Source: Paramacrobiotus metropolitanus (lineage: Eukaryota; Tardigrada; Eutardigrada; Parachela; Macrobiotidae). From it: a stretch of 64,000 bases of DNA. Shown here piece after piece: positions 1 to 14,778 of this stretch; within the stretch, counting starts at the first letter, position 1, and the number at the start of each line of letters is the position of its first letter. Position numbers and translations under genes: made by a program. The DNA is taken from contig NW_026570226.1 of the NCBI RefSeq assembly GCF_019649055.1, positions 1,054,001 through 1,118,000 of the forward strand, read 5' to 3'. The notes under the pieces are model-generated. The model did not search any database. It was not told the origin of the DNA and was given only the letters and a program-made list of their open reading frames with translations.

Positions 1-400
1 CCCTTATTGGCTCCATGCAAAGCCTTAGCTGAAGCAAATAGGCCAGTACGCGTATTCTTTACAACTTTAAGCACTCCACCCCTATCGTTAGCGATAATGA
101 TGCCGTCCAAGTTAATTTAGACTCTTGTGGGCCGAAACTGAAAGAAGGAAGGCATTGACAAACGACTGAATCGCAGATCATACACACGTATATTGCTCAG
201 GATACTTTTCCTTACCCAGGTCATTCTCAACCCCACCGTCAATGATCTTCACTTGACAGTTGTCGATTCCCTTTTCTCCTTTTCTCGTACATATGTGACT
301 GGGTTACTAATCTGTCTTGTGGTCAAATGGCCGTATACACGGATAAAGGTCACTTGAAACATTAATTTTGTGTTAGTGCCAGCCGCACTGCTGTACCATC
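1..400. other. 5' flank of the SIX3/6 gene
   Basis: Non-coding sequence upstream of the homeobox gene start codon. It presumably holds the promoter and 5' UTR. I see no clear TATA box or repeat that I would call, and no ORF here resembles a protein. Confidence 0.4.
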
Positions 401-3400
401 ATGGCCTTCACACCAACATCCTTCCGTGGCCTCCCACCATTTCCCTTTCATAACCAAATGCACATGCAGGCCATGGCCGCGGCGGCGGCGGCCCATGCGG
501 CCAATTCGGGAATGATTCCTACGGTCGCACCCGGCCTTGGTCTTGGTTTGTCCGTACAACAGATCGCCAAAGTGTGTGAAGCGTTGGAGGAGAGTAATGA
601 TATTGAACGGCTAGCTCGCTTCCTCTGGACACTGCCATTGTATAACAACGCCAGCCCTCAGGCCATGGAAGTGCGGAAACACGAATCGGTCCTCCGTGCT
701 CAAGCCATTGTTCTCTTTTACAGCGGAGATTACCGGAATCTCTATTATTTGCTGGAGAATCACCGCTTCAGTAAGGAACATCATCAGAAATTGCAGAGTA
801 TGTGGATGGAAGCGCATTATCTGGATGCGGAAAAGTTGCGCGGACGACCATTAGGCCCGGTCGATAAATACCGGGTGAGGAAGAAGTATCCGCTGCCGAA
901 AACTATCTGGGACGGCGAACAGAAGACGCACTGTTTTAAGGAGCGGACAAGAAATTTATTACGGGAATGGTATCTACAGGATCCCTATCCTAATCCACAG
1001 AAGAAAAAGGAACTGGCCCATGCCACCGGCTTGACACCCACCCAAGTGGGCAACTGGTTTAAGAACCGCAGACAGCGCGACAGAGCGGCCGCAGCCAAAA
1101 ACAAGTAAGTGATCCCGTTGCACATCCAAACTGCTTCCGCAACCATTACTCGGTAGTGCTACTCGGTTCCTGTTGCTACTCGGTAGTGAAAATTTGACAT
1201 ACAGTTTTAATCAAGTACAGAAATTCTGAAATATAATAACAATTAACAACCCATGTGCTCTTAAGGTAATTTAGTCGGTGCTATAAATTTTTCGTGGTTT
1301 TGATTACACTCATTATTGACTGCGAAACAGTTTTATATGGCATTTACGAGTATCATGACAATAAGCACGTATCAAAACAGGGAAACTAAAAAAAACAGGA
1401 TAATAGAAGAAATTTATTACTGAAGTACCGCAAAATTGTAAATCATGGAAGTATCTGTCAATGTGCTATAAATTTAACATTATGGTGGGTATTAAACTTA
1501 CATATTCCAAATCAGATGGGTACGTTTTTTAGCAAGAACAAGGTTTTATTGCATGGCTTCAATCAAAACGCAGAACGAAAATACATTATAATCTACAAAT
1601 GCGTATCTTATTTGCGTTTTTGTAAGATACCCAATATATATTTTCGGTATACAATAGGTAACAGTAAAATTTTAGTTACTTTGGTATGGAGTGCATGGGT
1701 GCATTTTTGCAAAGTTATATTTGAGTAAGGGCACAAAACTCTCGATCGGCGACTATAAAGCTCAATACATTTAATCAATGCAGAAAGTGATCTATATGCA
1801 GACTGCAGTGGTTAATTTTCGAGCTTATCGAATACGGAGAAAACAAACAAGTAGTCTGTATTTGGCCCGGAACTATTTTCTTTTGCTTGGCATGTTTGTT
1901 GCGTGAATATCGTTGAAGAGATCATTTCCGCGATGTCGTTAGTGATGCGGGGATTTTTGATGGGGTCGAGACAAATTGGATCTCGCTAACGTTTACATAG
2001 CCCGGAAGCGAGTCACATATAATACGTAGATATATCAACGTTCCCGAAAACTTTACCATGCACAATTCGGGATGAAGATTTCATGGCCCCCGGCATCAAC
2101 TTTAAGGGTTTATCATGCAAATGTTAGTTGATCTTTTAACGCTATCAAATTAGTAGAGCAGTATAAACATTGTGCGCAATCATTATTTTCTTTTTTGTTC
2201 TAGAAAAGTAATGGTAACACTTTCAAACTTTTTTCTTACTTTCAAACTTTTTGTTTCGCAGTTTATTGATACATATAGTATAGCGACAAGGAGATTCACC
2301 TAAGCAACGAAAATTATGACGGTTAAACTGCGAATCAGAGCATATTGGATTTTAATATCAATGAACAGAAGAAGTACCTGATCCAGCAGTTCAAGACAGA
2401 TTTTATACATCAAAGATAGCGCAAACTTGGTGACAATAATACGAACAAGACACGCAAATAGAATATCGGATTCTGACAGAAGTGTTCTCCATTTAGCACT
2501 GACGCGATTGCGTCCGCGGCCGTACGAGAGTGAATATGTGATTGTGCACACATCTGCATCAGCAGAACTCTTGTGTAGCAATGTCCTGCGGGCTAATATG
2601 ACAAGAGGCCAACATTATCATTGGATTTTTGTTGTCTGAAGAGATATAAATTAAATCTCTAATGTAAGCAACGGATTCATCAAATCGTTTGCCCTCAGCT
2701 AACCGCGACCGCTGCGTTGGTCGCCGAGCTTGCACATGCGCAGAGCTCATTCTCACTGAAAAGAAAATCATCCATTTAAAAAACCCCTAGGAGACGACAT
2801 AAACGAGATTAACTGTCTCAATAAACAAATACGTATTATTATGCACTACCGTTTTGCTAGAGTTTGCATATATCCTTTTCCGGCATTGAGCGGTGCTTGC
2901 GCGATCAGCTCATGTAATAATGTATATAGAAGTACTCCTACTCATAAAGTCACTCTACGCTCCTTGTGGTTTGGCCGCTTACGTTTTGCGTAATAAGTGC
3001 TCGTATATCAGTAATTCAGCATCAACTACCAAGTGCAAGTTATTTGTGCACGTTTTTTAGAAAATGCCGATCATTATAAGCGGTAAATCAATAAAATTTT
3101 TTTCTAGATACATGTATATGCAGCATCCTTCCACAAAATCGAAATAAGCGATCAGATTTTCATCTGATATAGATATCCTTTACAGTTATCATTGATTTAT
3201 TGTGTACGCCCGATTTACCTGAAATTACATATTTAGCATATGCAAGAGAAGTTTTGTGTGGTTTGGTATTTGCCATGGTATTTGAATGGGATGAAATAAG
3301 TAGTTATGCACTGTGCTTAACTTAAACTTGATTATAAATGCTGCAAATAGAACGCGGATTGAATGGCAAAAAAATTGTCAAAATGATTTTTGCCAAAAAA

Positions 3401-4136
3401 CTGCATCAAAAATTTATCTCAAGAATGCGAGCAACAGGCCATTGAAAATGGGTGTCGTCTATAGTAAACGGTGGTAAAAGGGTACCTATAGTGTCACATA
3501 AAAAACGAAAGAATTGTGAATTTTACGTATTGCAAATCTTGCAAAATAATATATGGACAGTGCCGATGTGTAATAAAATGTACTATTCATTTTAGGTTGC
3601 ATGGGTCACACATGGATCGCGGCATGTCCGTGTCCTCGGACGCCGACGACTGTAACAGTAAAGATATGGACGACTGGCCGGATGACGACAAGCTCCAGAA
3701 GAAATCTCCTTCCCCGCCATCGCCTTCCAACAGTATCCAACTGGCCTCCTCCACACAGCTTCCGCCAATGCATCCCTTAGGCCCGCCACCTTTTCTTTTC
3801 AGTCCACATCTATTTGCCAGTCACTGTGCCATAAATCCCGTCAAACCCGACGTTAGCGATATACTATCGACAATGCCGGTGCATAATTCTGAAGTGTCTT
3901 CAACATCGGCGCCCAACCATTTCACTCCATATCACCAATCAGAGCATCGACCCGATTCCCCACAGAGTTTCATTTCCACTGCATCGACCCAAAACAATCA
4001 GCGCAGCCGCAGTCGATCGCCGGCACCGCAGCCCCTACCAAACACCGGAGATGCACCCGCATCCGATTCAAACAGCACTTGTATCGATTTAAGTATGAAT
4101 GAGAAAGCTAAATTCCGTTCAGGCCGTCGAATATGA
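401..4136 (+). CDS. SIX3: SIX3/6-type (Optix) homeobox transcription factor
   Basis: Sequence-specific nuclear transcription factor of the SIX family, subclass Six3/6, which patterns the anterior head, eye and forebrain in animals. Exon 1 is 401-1104 (donor GTAAGT at 1105) and exon 2 is 3596-4136 (acceptor TTTTAG). The phases fit, giving 414 aa. An Ala-rich N-terminus (residues 25-35) precedes the SIX domain (about 50-165) and homeodomain (about 168-228). The homeodomain has WFKNRRQR and the [16 protein letters not shown] start typical of Six3/6, including the THCFKE signature. The C-terminal tail from exon 2 is disordered, rich in Ser and Pro, acidic near its start (SSDADD, DDWPDDD), and has an RSRSRSPAP run. 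The start is the first ATG in frame before conserved sequence. A possible poly(A) signal AATAAA lies at 4629. The subclass call is firm. The exact 3' exon choice is inferred but phase-consistent. Confidence 0.93.
1105..3595. other. Intron of the SIX3/6 gene
   Basis: A 2.49 kb AT-rich intron with a consensus donor (GTAAGT) and acceptor (TTTTAG). It is far longer than the 50-100 nt introns common elsewhere in the window. A short duplicated word, TACTCGGTAGTG, occurs twice near 1150-1190. It may carry regulatory sequence, but I see no gene in it. Confidence 0.6.
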
Positions 4137-7100
4137 TTGCCGGTGACCCCGTGCCATGTGCACCTATTCATCCGGTCGGCAGAAGGAAAGACTAAAGGTC
4201 ACCGATCAACTGGTTGGCCATATGCAAAAGAGTAGCGCGTGACGACTGAATCAAAGATGATTACGATGCGAAATCCAGGTGCATGTATTACCATTGTTCA
4301 GAAAATATATTGGTTGTTTAATTTTAATCTGCATTCAGCTCCATCAATAACATTATATTTGCCGTATAAACTATTATCTGCATTCGGTTAACTGTGGCCT
4401 TTTGTTACAATTACGAAGCGCATCGCTGAATAATTATAATGTTACCGACTCATTCATACGGTGGTTGATAGTTACTATTTCTTCCTATCTTCCGTGTACA
4501 ATGTACTACAACTTATAAAAAGCGTTGCTGCCAGCAGTTGCATTAGTTATTGAATTCACGCATTATATGTACACTTTTAACTGTTGCTATTCTTTTAAGA
4601 CGATTGAAATGGATGAGATAACTAAACGAATAAACAAACCAGCATTGAATGATGTGTTTAATTATCCGTCCATCGAACTTGTTTGTGACCGCTTAAGGTA
4701 ACCAGAAGCTAAACAAAACAATCATATCAAGTGTGTATTATTTGGTCGCCGTAATAGGACTTGGTTCGATGAGACGCCTGCCTTGGAAATAAATACCTAA
4801 TTGCGGCAAAAGATTTATTTCGCTGCTGAATACATGTCAACTAACAATGCCTGACAAGTTTCATTGAAATGTAAGAAAATAATTTCTAGTATGCCATGGC
4901 CAATATTCGTAGCTGGCAGCGCTTCTTGTAATAATCGACTACCAGCTGTATGTGCGCAAAATAAAAGAGTGTCTATTCGCGTGCAGCACGATAATCTCAT
5001 ACAGGTTATATTCAGTTCAACAACATATTTTTCCGCTCGATAACATTTTCAAACATAAATAGAAGACTCCTCTTGATTACCAGTGAGAAAATTTACAGAT
5101 GAAAAGCGGATTACTAGCCCGTGTTATTGATGCGTACTAAGCAACTGCGTACAATATACTACAAGATAGGATTGTCGGATTGTCCCAGCACGGGTTTATC
5201 CGGACAGACTATCGTTGAGTGCCAATACGGACCTTGTTGAACTTCTTGATTCCTTTTCGCCATTTTCTTGTTAGTGATCTGACTCATATCAACAAACGTT
5301 AGCCACATTCGACTTTTTATAATTATTCGTTACATTGAAATAACCGAGAACATGTAGCAAAAGCTTTTATTTATGTACACGAGTACTCCGTAGGTAACTT
5401 GCGCGTTCAGAACAAAAACATATAATGTGTTCTGTTATTTACAGCTAAAAATTCTCAAATCTTGAGCACTGTGCACTCCCACCATAATAATAATTATTTA
5501 TTTCTTCTGGTCGATTTGTTCAAACTTCTCGTTTCGTATTTTTTTAAATGCTATTGGCATGAAAACAAATCTAATGCAGTAATTGCAAAATACGGGTGAA
5601 ATTGCTTATCCTGCAAGCATTAAATCTTGGCGTATAATTTATGAACAACCTTATATTCTCATAATTTTTCGCTGACTTTCATAAATTTTAATTTGATTAA
5701 TGCAGGCATAAAGCGTGCATTCATACAATTGCATATATATTCTTTCCTGCGGATACATAGAATATTTTTCAAGAGTGTGAGTAAGGCTACCATAATGCCG
5801 TTAGAGCATACGATATTACAATTAACAGCGTTTTGTTGAAGTGTTTCTCGGGTCTATGTAACGAGATCCACAAGTCGAAATTTTCTTGCACCTGCTACAA
5901 CACGCTGCGCACGAAATCTCATAGATTTCGCAAGTGTCTGGAAAACATTTGTGAAGATGTTTAATAATAAGAACCGCCTTTATTCAAAAGGAGGAGATTA
6001 CCTGCTGGTGTGAATATCATCGCTAAAAACGTCACTGGAGAACTGTTCAAATACAATAATCGAGTGCTGGAACAATGGGGCGTATCGGTTATCAAAGTTT
6101 TCACATTCCATTGCGTCTATATACCGAAAGGTTAGCTTAACGAAAGTATTTCCATCACTTGACACTGAAGCTGCTAATAAGCGGCGGTGTTCTTTTCTAA
6201 AATCTGCTAATGTAATATGCAGATATCTGCGTCAACCAAGATTTTTATACATTTTAAATGATAAAGAACAAAATTTATAAATTGTAACACTGAAGTGCAG
6301 GCTGTTACTTCTATCATATTTATGAAAATTGTAGTAGTTTTGTCTTTTATGAAACTGCATTCCCTACACAGTTTAATTTACAGAAGCAAAATCGAAGGAC
6401 GATAAAGTCGATAATAAGAAAACGATAATAATCTGATAAGAAAATAATGCCGATATGACTCAGCCCCTTCTTTCCGATGCAAAAGAGATAAATTGGGTGA
6501 AATCTATCGGGTAATGGTTTTCATGCATGCAGTGTAATGCATGAGTGTGTACATCTTGGGCTATCCAGAACATTTATACTCGTACTGATCGAATAATTGA
6601 TCCTGCTCCAGCAGACATGTCGATTGCGCATCTAGTTAAGCTTTTAGCTTATATGGGGAACACACAAACTTCCGAACCTCAGTGCCTCACTGATGCTACC
6701 CAACAAAATTTACAAACGAAGGCTTCGAAAACCGAATTGTAAGACTTACAAAATTTTAATTTTACATATATGTACTGTCTGGTAGCCACGTTGCATTGCA
6801 AACAGAAATTCTTATTGGGTTATCAAGGATTCTGATACGGGCACTTCTGTGTATGTATATGCTGGGTAAAATGTGCACCGTATACAACGCTGCAGTAATG
6901 ACTGCAGCCATTATGCATGCATCGTCCATATTACGGCCACTCGTTAACACCGCGAATGGTCCATGTTGAATTGTGCTGTCCTTTGAAGACTTGATTTAAT
7001 TCTCGTTAAGCCTCAATAGAACGATTACCATCTGACACATTTTTGTCAATAAAATTACTTCACGCCTGACTTAATCAAATCCATTGAATCTAATGAAAGT

Positions 7101-10100
7101 AAACATAGCGGTCTCAGATACATGCAGTCTTTTCTTGAACTCACTTGTAGACGTTGCAGCAGTTAATTGCTAAACACTTTAGCAGGAAAAATGCCGCCAT
7201 AAACATATATATCACTATATTCTTATCATAATGACTGAGCTGGAATTATTTTTCAGGAAGCTTATATATTAGTTCAGCTTGCTGAATTCTGAACGGTGCT
7301 AGCCTATTATGCTACCTGCCACGTTGACGCGTACTGCGCAAGTTATATAGATTCCTTCATATATTTTCATTGAAACAGCAAATCCGCCCAATCGCTTTGC
7401 TGGACAATTAATCCTAACTGCCCGGGGTGTCCTTTGTGAACTTGTCCTTAACGCCTTCTACATCCCTACCACTATGAACAGAATGATTTACCAGGTTCAT
7501 CAAGGCTGGCTTAGGACGATAGACATCCTATTGTTGGAATAGATCACACACAGCAATTCATAAGACGAAGAAAGTGGAATGATAAGAAAAATGAATTGAT
7601 AGATTATGTCTATAGAGAAAATAGTTGCAATCAATGGGGATTTACTAGCTCACGCTTTGGCTTGCAATACATGTATAGCACAACAAAAACTGCCACGAAA
7701 AGAGTGACCGATGTGTACACCGAACCGGTGCGTTATCTTCCACTGCTGCACACCTTCCGACGGCTTGCCGACCATCAACTTTTAGCCTCATTATAATATT
7801 TTAAGTTTTAAAATCTTTTGTACATTTTAAATAAAAAAGCGAAAGATTGCCAGTTAAACCGTATAATAAATCCCTGAAAGGCTTTTACAAAAATCAGTGA
7901 AATTATTTCTTAGTAACACAGTAATTTGTTGGAGTGTCTACGAGTACTGCACTTCTAGTGCTAGTGCTAGTCTTTCCCGGCATTTTTAAGCAGATAACTA
8001 TCAACACGATAATAACCTCCGTTAGAAAAATGCCTGAAACTTTCAAACTGGCTGGAAAAGTAGAGAAACAACAATGGATGAACAAGCAATTTAGCGTCTC
8101 AGCCGGATGGCATGACATCAATTACCAGATTAACAATTCAACGGCCCAAGGGCTTCCCACATTACACAACGGGAGCCCAGAGCTTTTGTCGTGACAGTGT
8201 TCACAGAGTGAAAAGAGGCACGGTTTACAGAATGCGTGATAGAAATGACGCGTCGGCGGCGTCGACGTCTGCCGATATTAAAAACTACGTTGGTATCTGG
8301 TATGTAGGTACATATAAATTCTTTTATTCTGAACGACTACTTATTTGCTGCCTATATCCGTCAGGCCTTTTTCGCTCGCGGATCTCCATCCACGCGATAT
8401 GTGTGATATCTTTTCTTTTGGCCAACGAGACGGGTAGATGCATGTCTAAGCTAGTATACACAAGCCGCACTCTGCTGAGGCCGGCATACAAAAAACACCG
8501 ACGAAAAACGCTCGTCAGCAACGACTTAAGTGCTTGATGAAAAGAAAGCAATTCAAAAGGGAAAAAACAACATACAATCATGTGAATGCCGATCGATGGA
8601 AAGATAATATCACGATCCGTATATAGGCTGCGGCCGTATTTGTCGTCGTGCGGGAGTATTATGACGGTGATCAAGTTGTGCAGCGGCTGGTTCTTTGCAC
8701 TTTCAACGCTTGGCCGGCATTTCTCAATGCAACAAGCTAGTGTACTCGAGCAACATGATCCCGATGAGGAAGTTGTTGTTGGCAAATCGTTGCTTTGATT
8801 GAATTATATCCTAATTGTAGCGTTGCAGCCAGAAAGATCTAAGTTTATTTTTGCTAATATTTTGATTTACCGGCCATCGGCGTATCCACTTTCAAAAATT
8901 CAAGAATTTTTTATTCGCTGAAACGCTATGCGTGGGCTTATTACGCTGATGGCATCATATTCTACCGTACGAGTCAAAGTGCAAATGTAACCTTACCATT
9001 CTGGTGGCGTATTTAATCGCACCTGAAAAGTCTGCAAAGAGCAAGAGTATTTTATAATAACCGCGTCTTTGTTATTCGCCAGATACCGGTATCTATAAAA
9101 TCAGCTATACCATGCAGCTCATATTTATATGTTATTATGGAGGGATAGCTATTTTAATAGATGAAAATCAACTTTATTACAAAAACAAACGCGGCTAACC
9201 GAATCTTTAATACTAAGCAAATCGATCGCGATGCCATTGCGCTTGCGAAGGTTTACTGTTACCTATTTATAACTTCGATCAGTATAACAATAATTTTTAA
9301 AAAGGGGAAATAGTTACTAAAATAAACTAACACTGCTACCACAAATAAAAACCATGCATTTATGTGCGACATCAGTCCGTCTGAAGCCCGGTTCGTTTTT
9401 CCTCAAAGTTGTCATGCAGTTAAGAAAGGTGAACGTTGTCTTGTTGTTTGTGACATGCAACGATTTGGTGGTAACTAACAAATTACTTAATTTACTTATT
9501 AGTTGTACACTTTCAATTCAACAGCTTCCCTTTTAGCCTGTGTCATACTCAATTTTTTCGTTAGTGATGTAGTTTAGTTGCTTTCAATCTATAATGAAAT
9601 AATTCTCATGGCCATTAATTTGCTGACGAAAAAAATATTCGGACACATGACTGTACTGCATTACATTAACGATGTATATATGCCGGCAAAAATATAAAAC
9701 CTTAACTACAGATACATGTACAGCTGTAGCGAAGCGAAATTGACATATAAAACGGTGTGTAATGGGAGGAAATGACAATCCACTAGCGATATGCAGTGCT
9801 TAAAGCAAGCCATGCAAACAGAAGCAAGTATTTCCGATGGAATGGGCAAGAGGTCATCATGAATGCTTCATGAATAGTTTGATTCTATGGAAAATTGGCG
9901 TTAAAGTAGTTACACAAAGCAAAAGTGTATAAAGACATGATGGACGTGCTATTCGGCGTCCTTTAATGCTGTACTAGAATGCCTAAAAGGGGATCTCCTC
10001 CACATTCTAACATCCATCGAGCATACATTCTCATATCGGTTTTGGCGTCGATCCCATATCTACTCCAGCATAATATGCTTCACGAACCGGCATCCTTTAA

Positions 10101-13100
10101 TTGAGTTTGAATTGCTTTGCCTATTGCCCGATCAACTATTCACACGATAGAAGCCCGTAACATAATAAGCGACTTTCTTTTCAAAAGCTAACAAACATCG
10201 ACTTGCACCCGAACATGCACATCATTACCTCCAATATTATGTATGTACCCCGACCATCTGGATTTCGAAACGTTTACCGTAACTTTAAGGTAGAACTGGT
10301 AGATCACATCAAAGGTCTACGGAAAAAGATCACGCTGTCATAAATAAATATTACGCTACAATAAATGGGCATAACTGCGTAATGCTGTACACATTTTTAT
10401 AGTTAAAGAAAAATTAAAGATGATTCCCAAACTGCATTTAAAGCACAGGCCATAATACGTGAAGCGTTCATGTGCACTCCTGTTGTACCATCTACCAGAT
10501 GCCGAATTTTACATTAAAATCTGTTTTTCATGATATAGTTTTAATGCGTATTATTTATTCAATTTGCACTTTTTGCAAATTGGTGATAGCTGAAATAAAA
10601 AATAGCATGCTTAATGCGAGATACTTTGCAGTTAGCATTTTAATGCAATAATACAATTGCTTGGCATGAAAAGGATTAAGATTGTACTGTATATTCGAAA
10701 TAACATTGAAAAGTGCACATATAATATAGCGAGAAAGGAGTTAAAAATTCGTATAAGATTCAGTACAAAAATGAATTTATTTCAATGGGACAAAAAAAAG
10801 TGTATACTTGTATAGTAGCCTTGTACTATAGATAGTAGGTGATAATAGCCAAACATAAACATGTCATAGCAAGAAGACATCGAGAAGAATCGCAGAAAGG
10901 GAAAGATATGAAAATTTGACATGTTAATAATACGCCATTATGGGTGTCAGGAACTGACTGGTGAGTAGCGACTCCTCCCCGGCAATTATGGGCGCATTCA
11001 GACGGCAGCAATGAAGCAGAGATCGTCATCACCTGCAAAACCTGCCAGCTATCGCACGACATGCATGCCGCACTGGGCCGCATGTGCATGTCTGAAAATG
11101 TAATGGACCATGCTTACAACCTGTCACCATTAAAGACGGGAGGAAAATTGAACCAGCTTTTGATGCTATCCACGGTTATCTTTTGAAATTACACTAATAA
11201 GCATATTGAACACGCGCATTAAACCTAAACAGTTGGCTCCGGAGCCCATCTCAATAATTGCCAGCAAGCAATATGTCACGAGCTGGAGGCTGCTAATGAC
11301 CGGTAAATTTGCGTCTGTCGGCTGACAATTTCCATAACGTGCCAACTTCTGCTAAGTGTTATTGCTGCAATTTTCTAGGCGTGAGAATGGCATTTTTGGT
11401 TATCTGTTAAGTGATTGTCCCAATAAAACATCAAATAATATGTATCCAACAACCTACATCATCGTAGAAATAATTATAATCAATTTATATTAATCATATA
11501 ACTAGGATAAGCTAGGCTATTCATAAAAATAACAAAACCTGGCTCACATACAGATAGTACAAACACGCACTGGTTTTTGCTTAGTTTAGTAAGGTAGAGA
11601 TAAACATGCCTATTGCAAAGATGATAATTTTATATAAATTTATTCTTGGGACTTGTTTGTGCTTGTACGTTAACCTTGTGCCAATAATCAAGAAATTATA
11701 AACATTTTCAGTATTTAGTCATAACGAAATTAATGAAACAGCAAAAGTATCCAGCTACAGATTCTGATTGCGAGTTGCACGTTAATAAATACCGAGCGAA
11801 TTTCGACCACCGGACCTAAACGGTATAAGTAGTGTCGCATGCTATTATTATGATAAATCGACTTAAACAGTAGGATGCCTGCCATAGTTCACAACGACGA
11901 TCACCCGACACACCAGCACGGCACATCAGGAGAATGAAATGTGATGCCGGAATTTGTGGCGTTTGTTGCAACAGCCCACCAATCGACAAGATTCAGACGC
12001 ACATCGCGATCGAACGCTGGACGGAATTTCTGGCACGCGTAATTTCAGAAGGGTTTACCGGAGATGCTTGACGGGGTGTTTATGGTGAGGCGTCTGATGC
12101 ATACACAACGCCGGTCGCATCAACACTCCGGGAATCTGGCCCTTTACGATACAGAGATGCTCGTATTACACTATGGAGAAAATCGTGGTTAAGGGATTGG
12201 CCGAAATAATGAGCATGACAATGGGCGTCAGATATTATCGACGCTGAGCTGATGCTTTTGATATCCCATCCCAAAACGTTAAACTCATAATTAATACGTC
12301 CATGTCGGCTATGAGATTAACGGATAATTATAGACCAGGGATGGCTTATTCATTCTGACCCACGCTATATTCGGACGAGGCGAATAAAATCTATAATTTT
12401 AAGCAAGGCGCAGACGTACCCTTTACATATCAGTGTTGTCTGGCTGGCTGCATGCGTTAAAAGGGTTTAATAATATTGCCAGTTCTGATCGCAAAATTTT
12501 CCAATTCTGTTTTTCGTTATGTACACCAGCGTTTCTATCAGCACGTATAATTTTGTTTACACCTATGAGCTTGTATTACAATTTAACGAAAATTTTCTTC
12601 AACCTGATGCAGCAAAACTAAAATAGCCCTCAATCGGGAATAAAGCAGACATTTGTATATGGAAGATTAGTTTATAATATGCCAGTGACATATGATTCTG
12701 GCGCAGAATGCACCTGCATGGCTCAGTCAACAATCTGGAAAGCTGTTGAGTTACTCGCAATACATGGCTTCATTGAAAAAGAAATATGGTAAGCCGGTAA
12801 AAGCGGGGGTTACTACAGTGACACTCGTCGACATCAACTGACCGGTGCCCTTCAAACAACATGTATACCAATACTGAGTTGTGCCGCGCCGATACTAACA
12901 ATACACTGTCCTATACGATTGGAAACCAAGTGGTCAATTTGCAAACATCTTGGACGACTCAAATGACGCAGTGTCAATAGTTTAATAGCCCAAATATAGA
13001 GCGAGTTTGTTCTGTAGCGGAAAAGCAGCCGATTTGTAAAGCCGCTTTTGTTGGTTGCCGGAAAGTAGCGGGCAATACAAGCTGTATATATGTTGTGCCA

Positions 13101-14778
13101 CGGCACTGCATTATACCCCACCTGGCACATATCCGTTGTGAGCTGTCGCGCATCCTAAAATACTAACAATGCGGCTATTTTCCCAAATGTTTTCCTTAAG
13201 CGCTTGGCGGTGGCTTTAATTAAAAATTCGATGGGAATTTACTATTTCTACGTATACCAGGAAACATATTGAAATACGAACATCTGTATTGTTATTGCCC
13301 CGTTAACGCATACCTTTTTATTCTTGATTAAAATGTTGGTCGTAATCTGATCGACGTTGCCCTATGCTGCAGAAAAACTTTTTATTTATCAAATACTAAA
13401 AATAATACGTGAAATTTTGACAGCCATCGTCTCTTTTCGTACAGAATTATATTGGGTATTGCTTAGTACGCAGATGTGTATGTCCGACTATTATAACAAC
13501 GAATTAAGTAAGTAGTTTTCGTTGTTACTATTGTAACAACGAATTAAGTTATTTAGTTTATCGATTTTTATCATGTTGTTTTTCAATTCGTTCGTATGTA
13601 AGAACAATAGATGCATGTGGTAGAAACCGAGGAAGAAACTGTGTACAATAATATGTGCGAAAATCTGATACAACAGACACGGAACACAGTCAACAGGAAA
13701 AGATTATGACGGATCTAATTACATTTCCAACGCCTATCCATTTCCCCACTGTATGAATCACACTAGGTATTGTTTTGTTAAATTCTTAAGGATAATCCGG
13801 ACCTAATTAAGTGAGAGTGTGTAAACCGTGCAGCGGTCGATACAGTTCATGGACCGTCCTGCTCAATTAACTCCCTGCTAGTCAAGCTTCTGTTTTGTTT
13901 CAATTAGAAACATGTTCTTAATATCCCATTACACGCCAAAATGAACGACCACATTGTCTCAATGGCCAACAATTAACCATTCTATTACCGCGTCCAAGAC
14001 GAAAATGAGCAACTTCATTTTCTCACACATGCGATCGCGGTCGGCATTCAACTGAACGTGTTCGCAGTTTACTTTGGTCTTTGAAACGTGTCCTTCGGTG
14101 ATCGCAAAGAAAAACAGTGCGGATGGACTGTTTCGTCTACATGTACGAGTAATTATGTACTTTTCCTGCTTCTGCCTCTTGTACTTTCAGTTTAGAGTAA
14201 TATGGGTCTCAAGTAATATTTGCTAGTGCTGCTTTTTTATTACTGCATCTTGATCTTGCAAAGAAAAATTAAATTTTATGTTTTTTTTTATTGCTGTACG
14301 TTCTGCATAAAATGAAATTATTTAAAGGCATAATCGACGTATGCGTGGACAGCTATCCCAAACTATCAAAATGATGCAGTGTATATAACTGCGAACTGCG
14401 TACCTACCACGCTACAAGTAGAGCACACATTCGCGTGTACACTTTGTGTTAAAAATAACTGGAAAAACAAAATTACCAACTACGGCTTCTACAGAGGTAT
14501 TCGTAATAAATTGTTACATGAATATGAATATCTGTATAATATATTATATCTGTACACCTGTGACCGGAGTATAGCGCTTGGACTAATTTAACTGATGAAG
14601 TTTATCTACGAAGTATATACATAAATTTGAAATTTTCTCATTTTGGTTGTGTAGTTAATTATTGATTTATCGTCACCATTTTTATACGTCTGTCAAAACC
14701 AAATTAAAGGATGCACTAAATGTTAAACAAGAACAGGACTTTTTCGTGTATTGTTTCCGTTAGTCGTTGACGATTGCA
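4137..14778. other. 10.6 kb gene-poor stretch 3' of SIX3/6
   Basis: No ORF here has a recognisable domain, good splice partners or coding-like composition. All are short and scattered over both strands. The sequence is AT-rich, with a slightly more GC-rich block around 11880-12280. A small direct repeat (TAACAACGAATTAAGT) is seen at about 13493 and 13532. The position next to a head-patterning transcription factor suggests a cis-regulatory domain; that is inference. The first 500 nt hold the SIX3/6 3' UTR. Confidence 0.5.

Noticed and set aside
5990-6130. Short open stretch of about 45 codons with plausible composition
   Set aside because: It is bounded by stops, has no good splice signals and no recognisable motif. 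It could be a decayed fragment, but I cannot support it.
8200-8800. Overlapping ORFs on both strands in a GC-richer patch
   Set aside because: No domain, no consistent splice signals, and similar openness on both strands suggests composition rather than coding.
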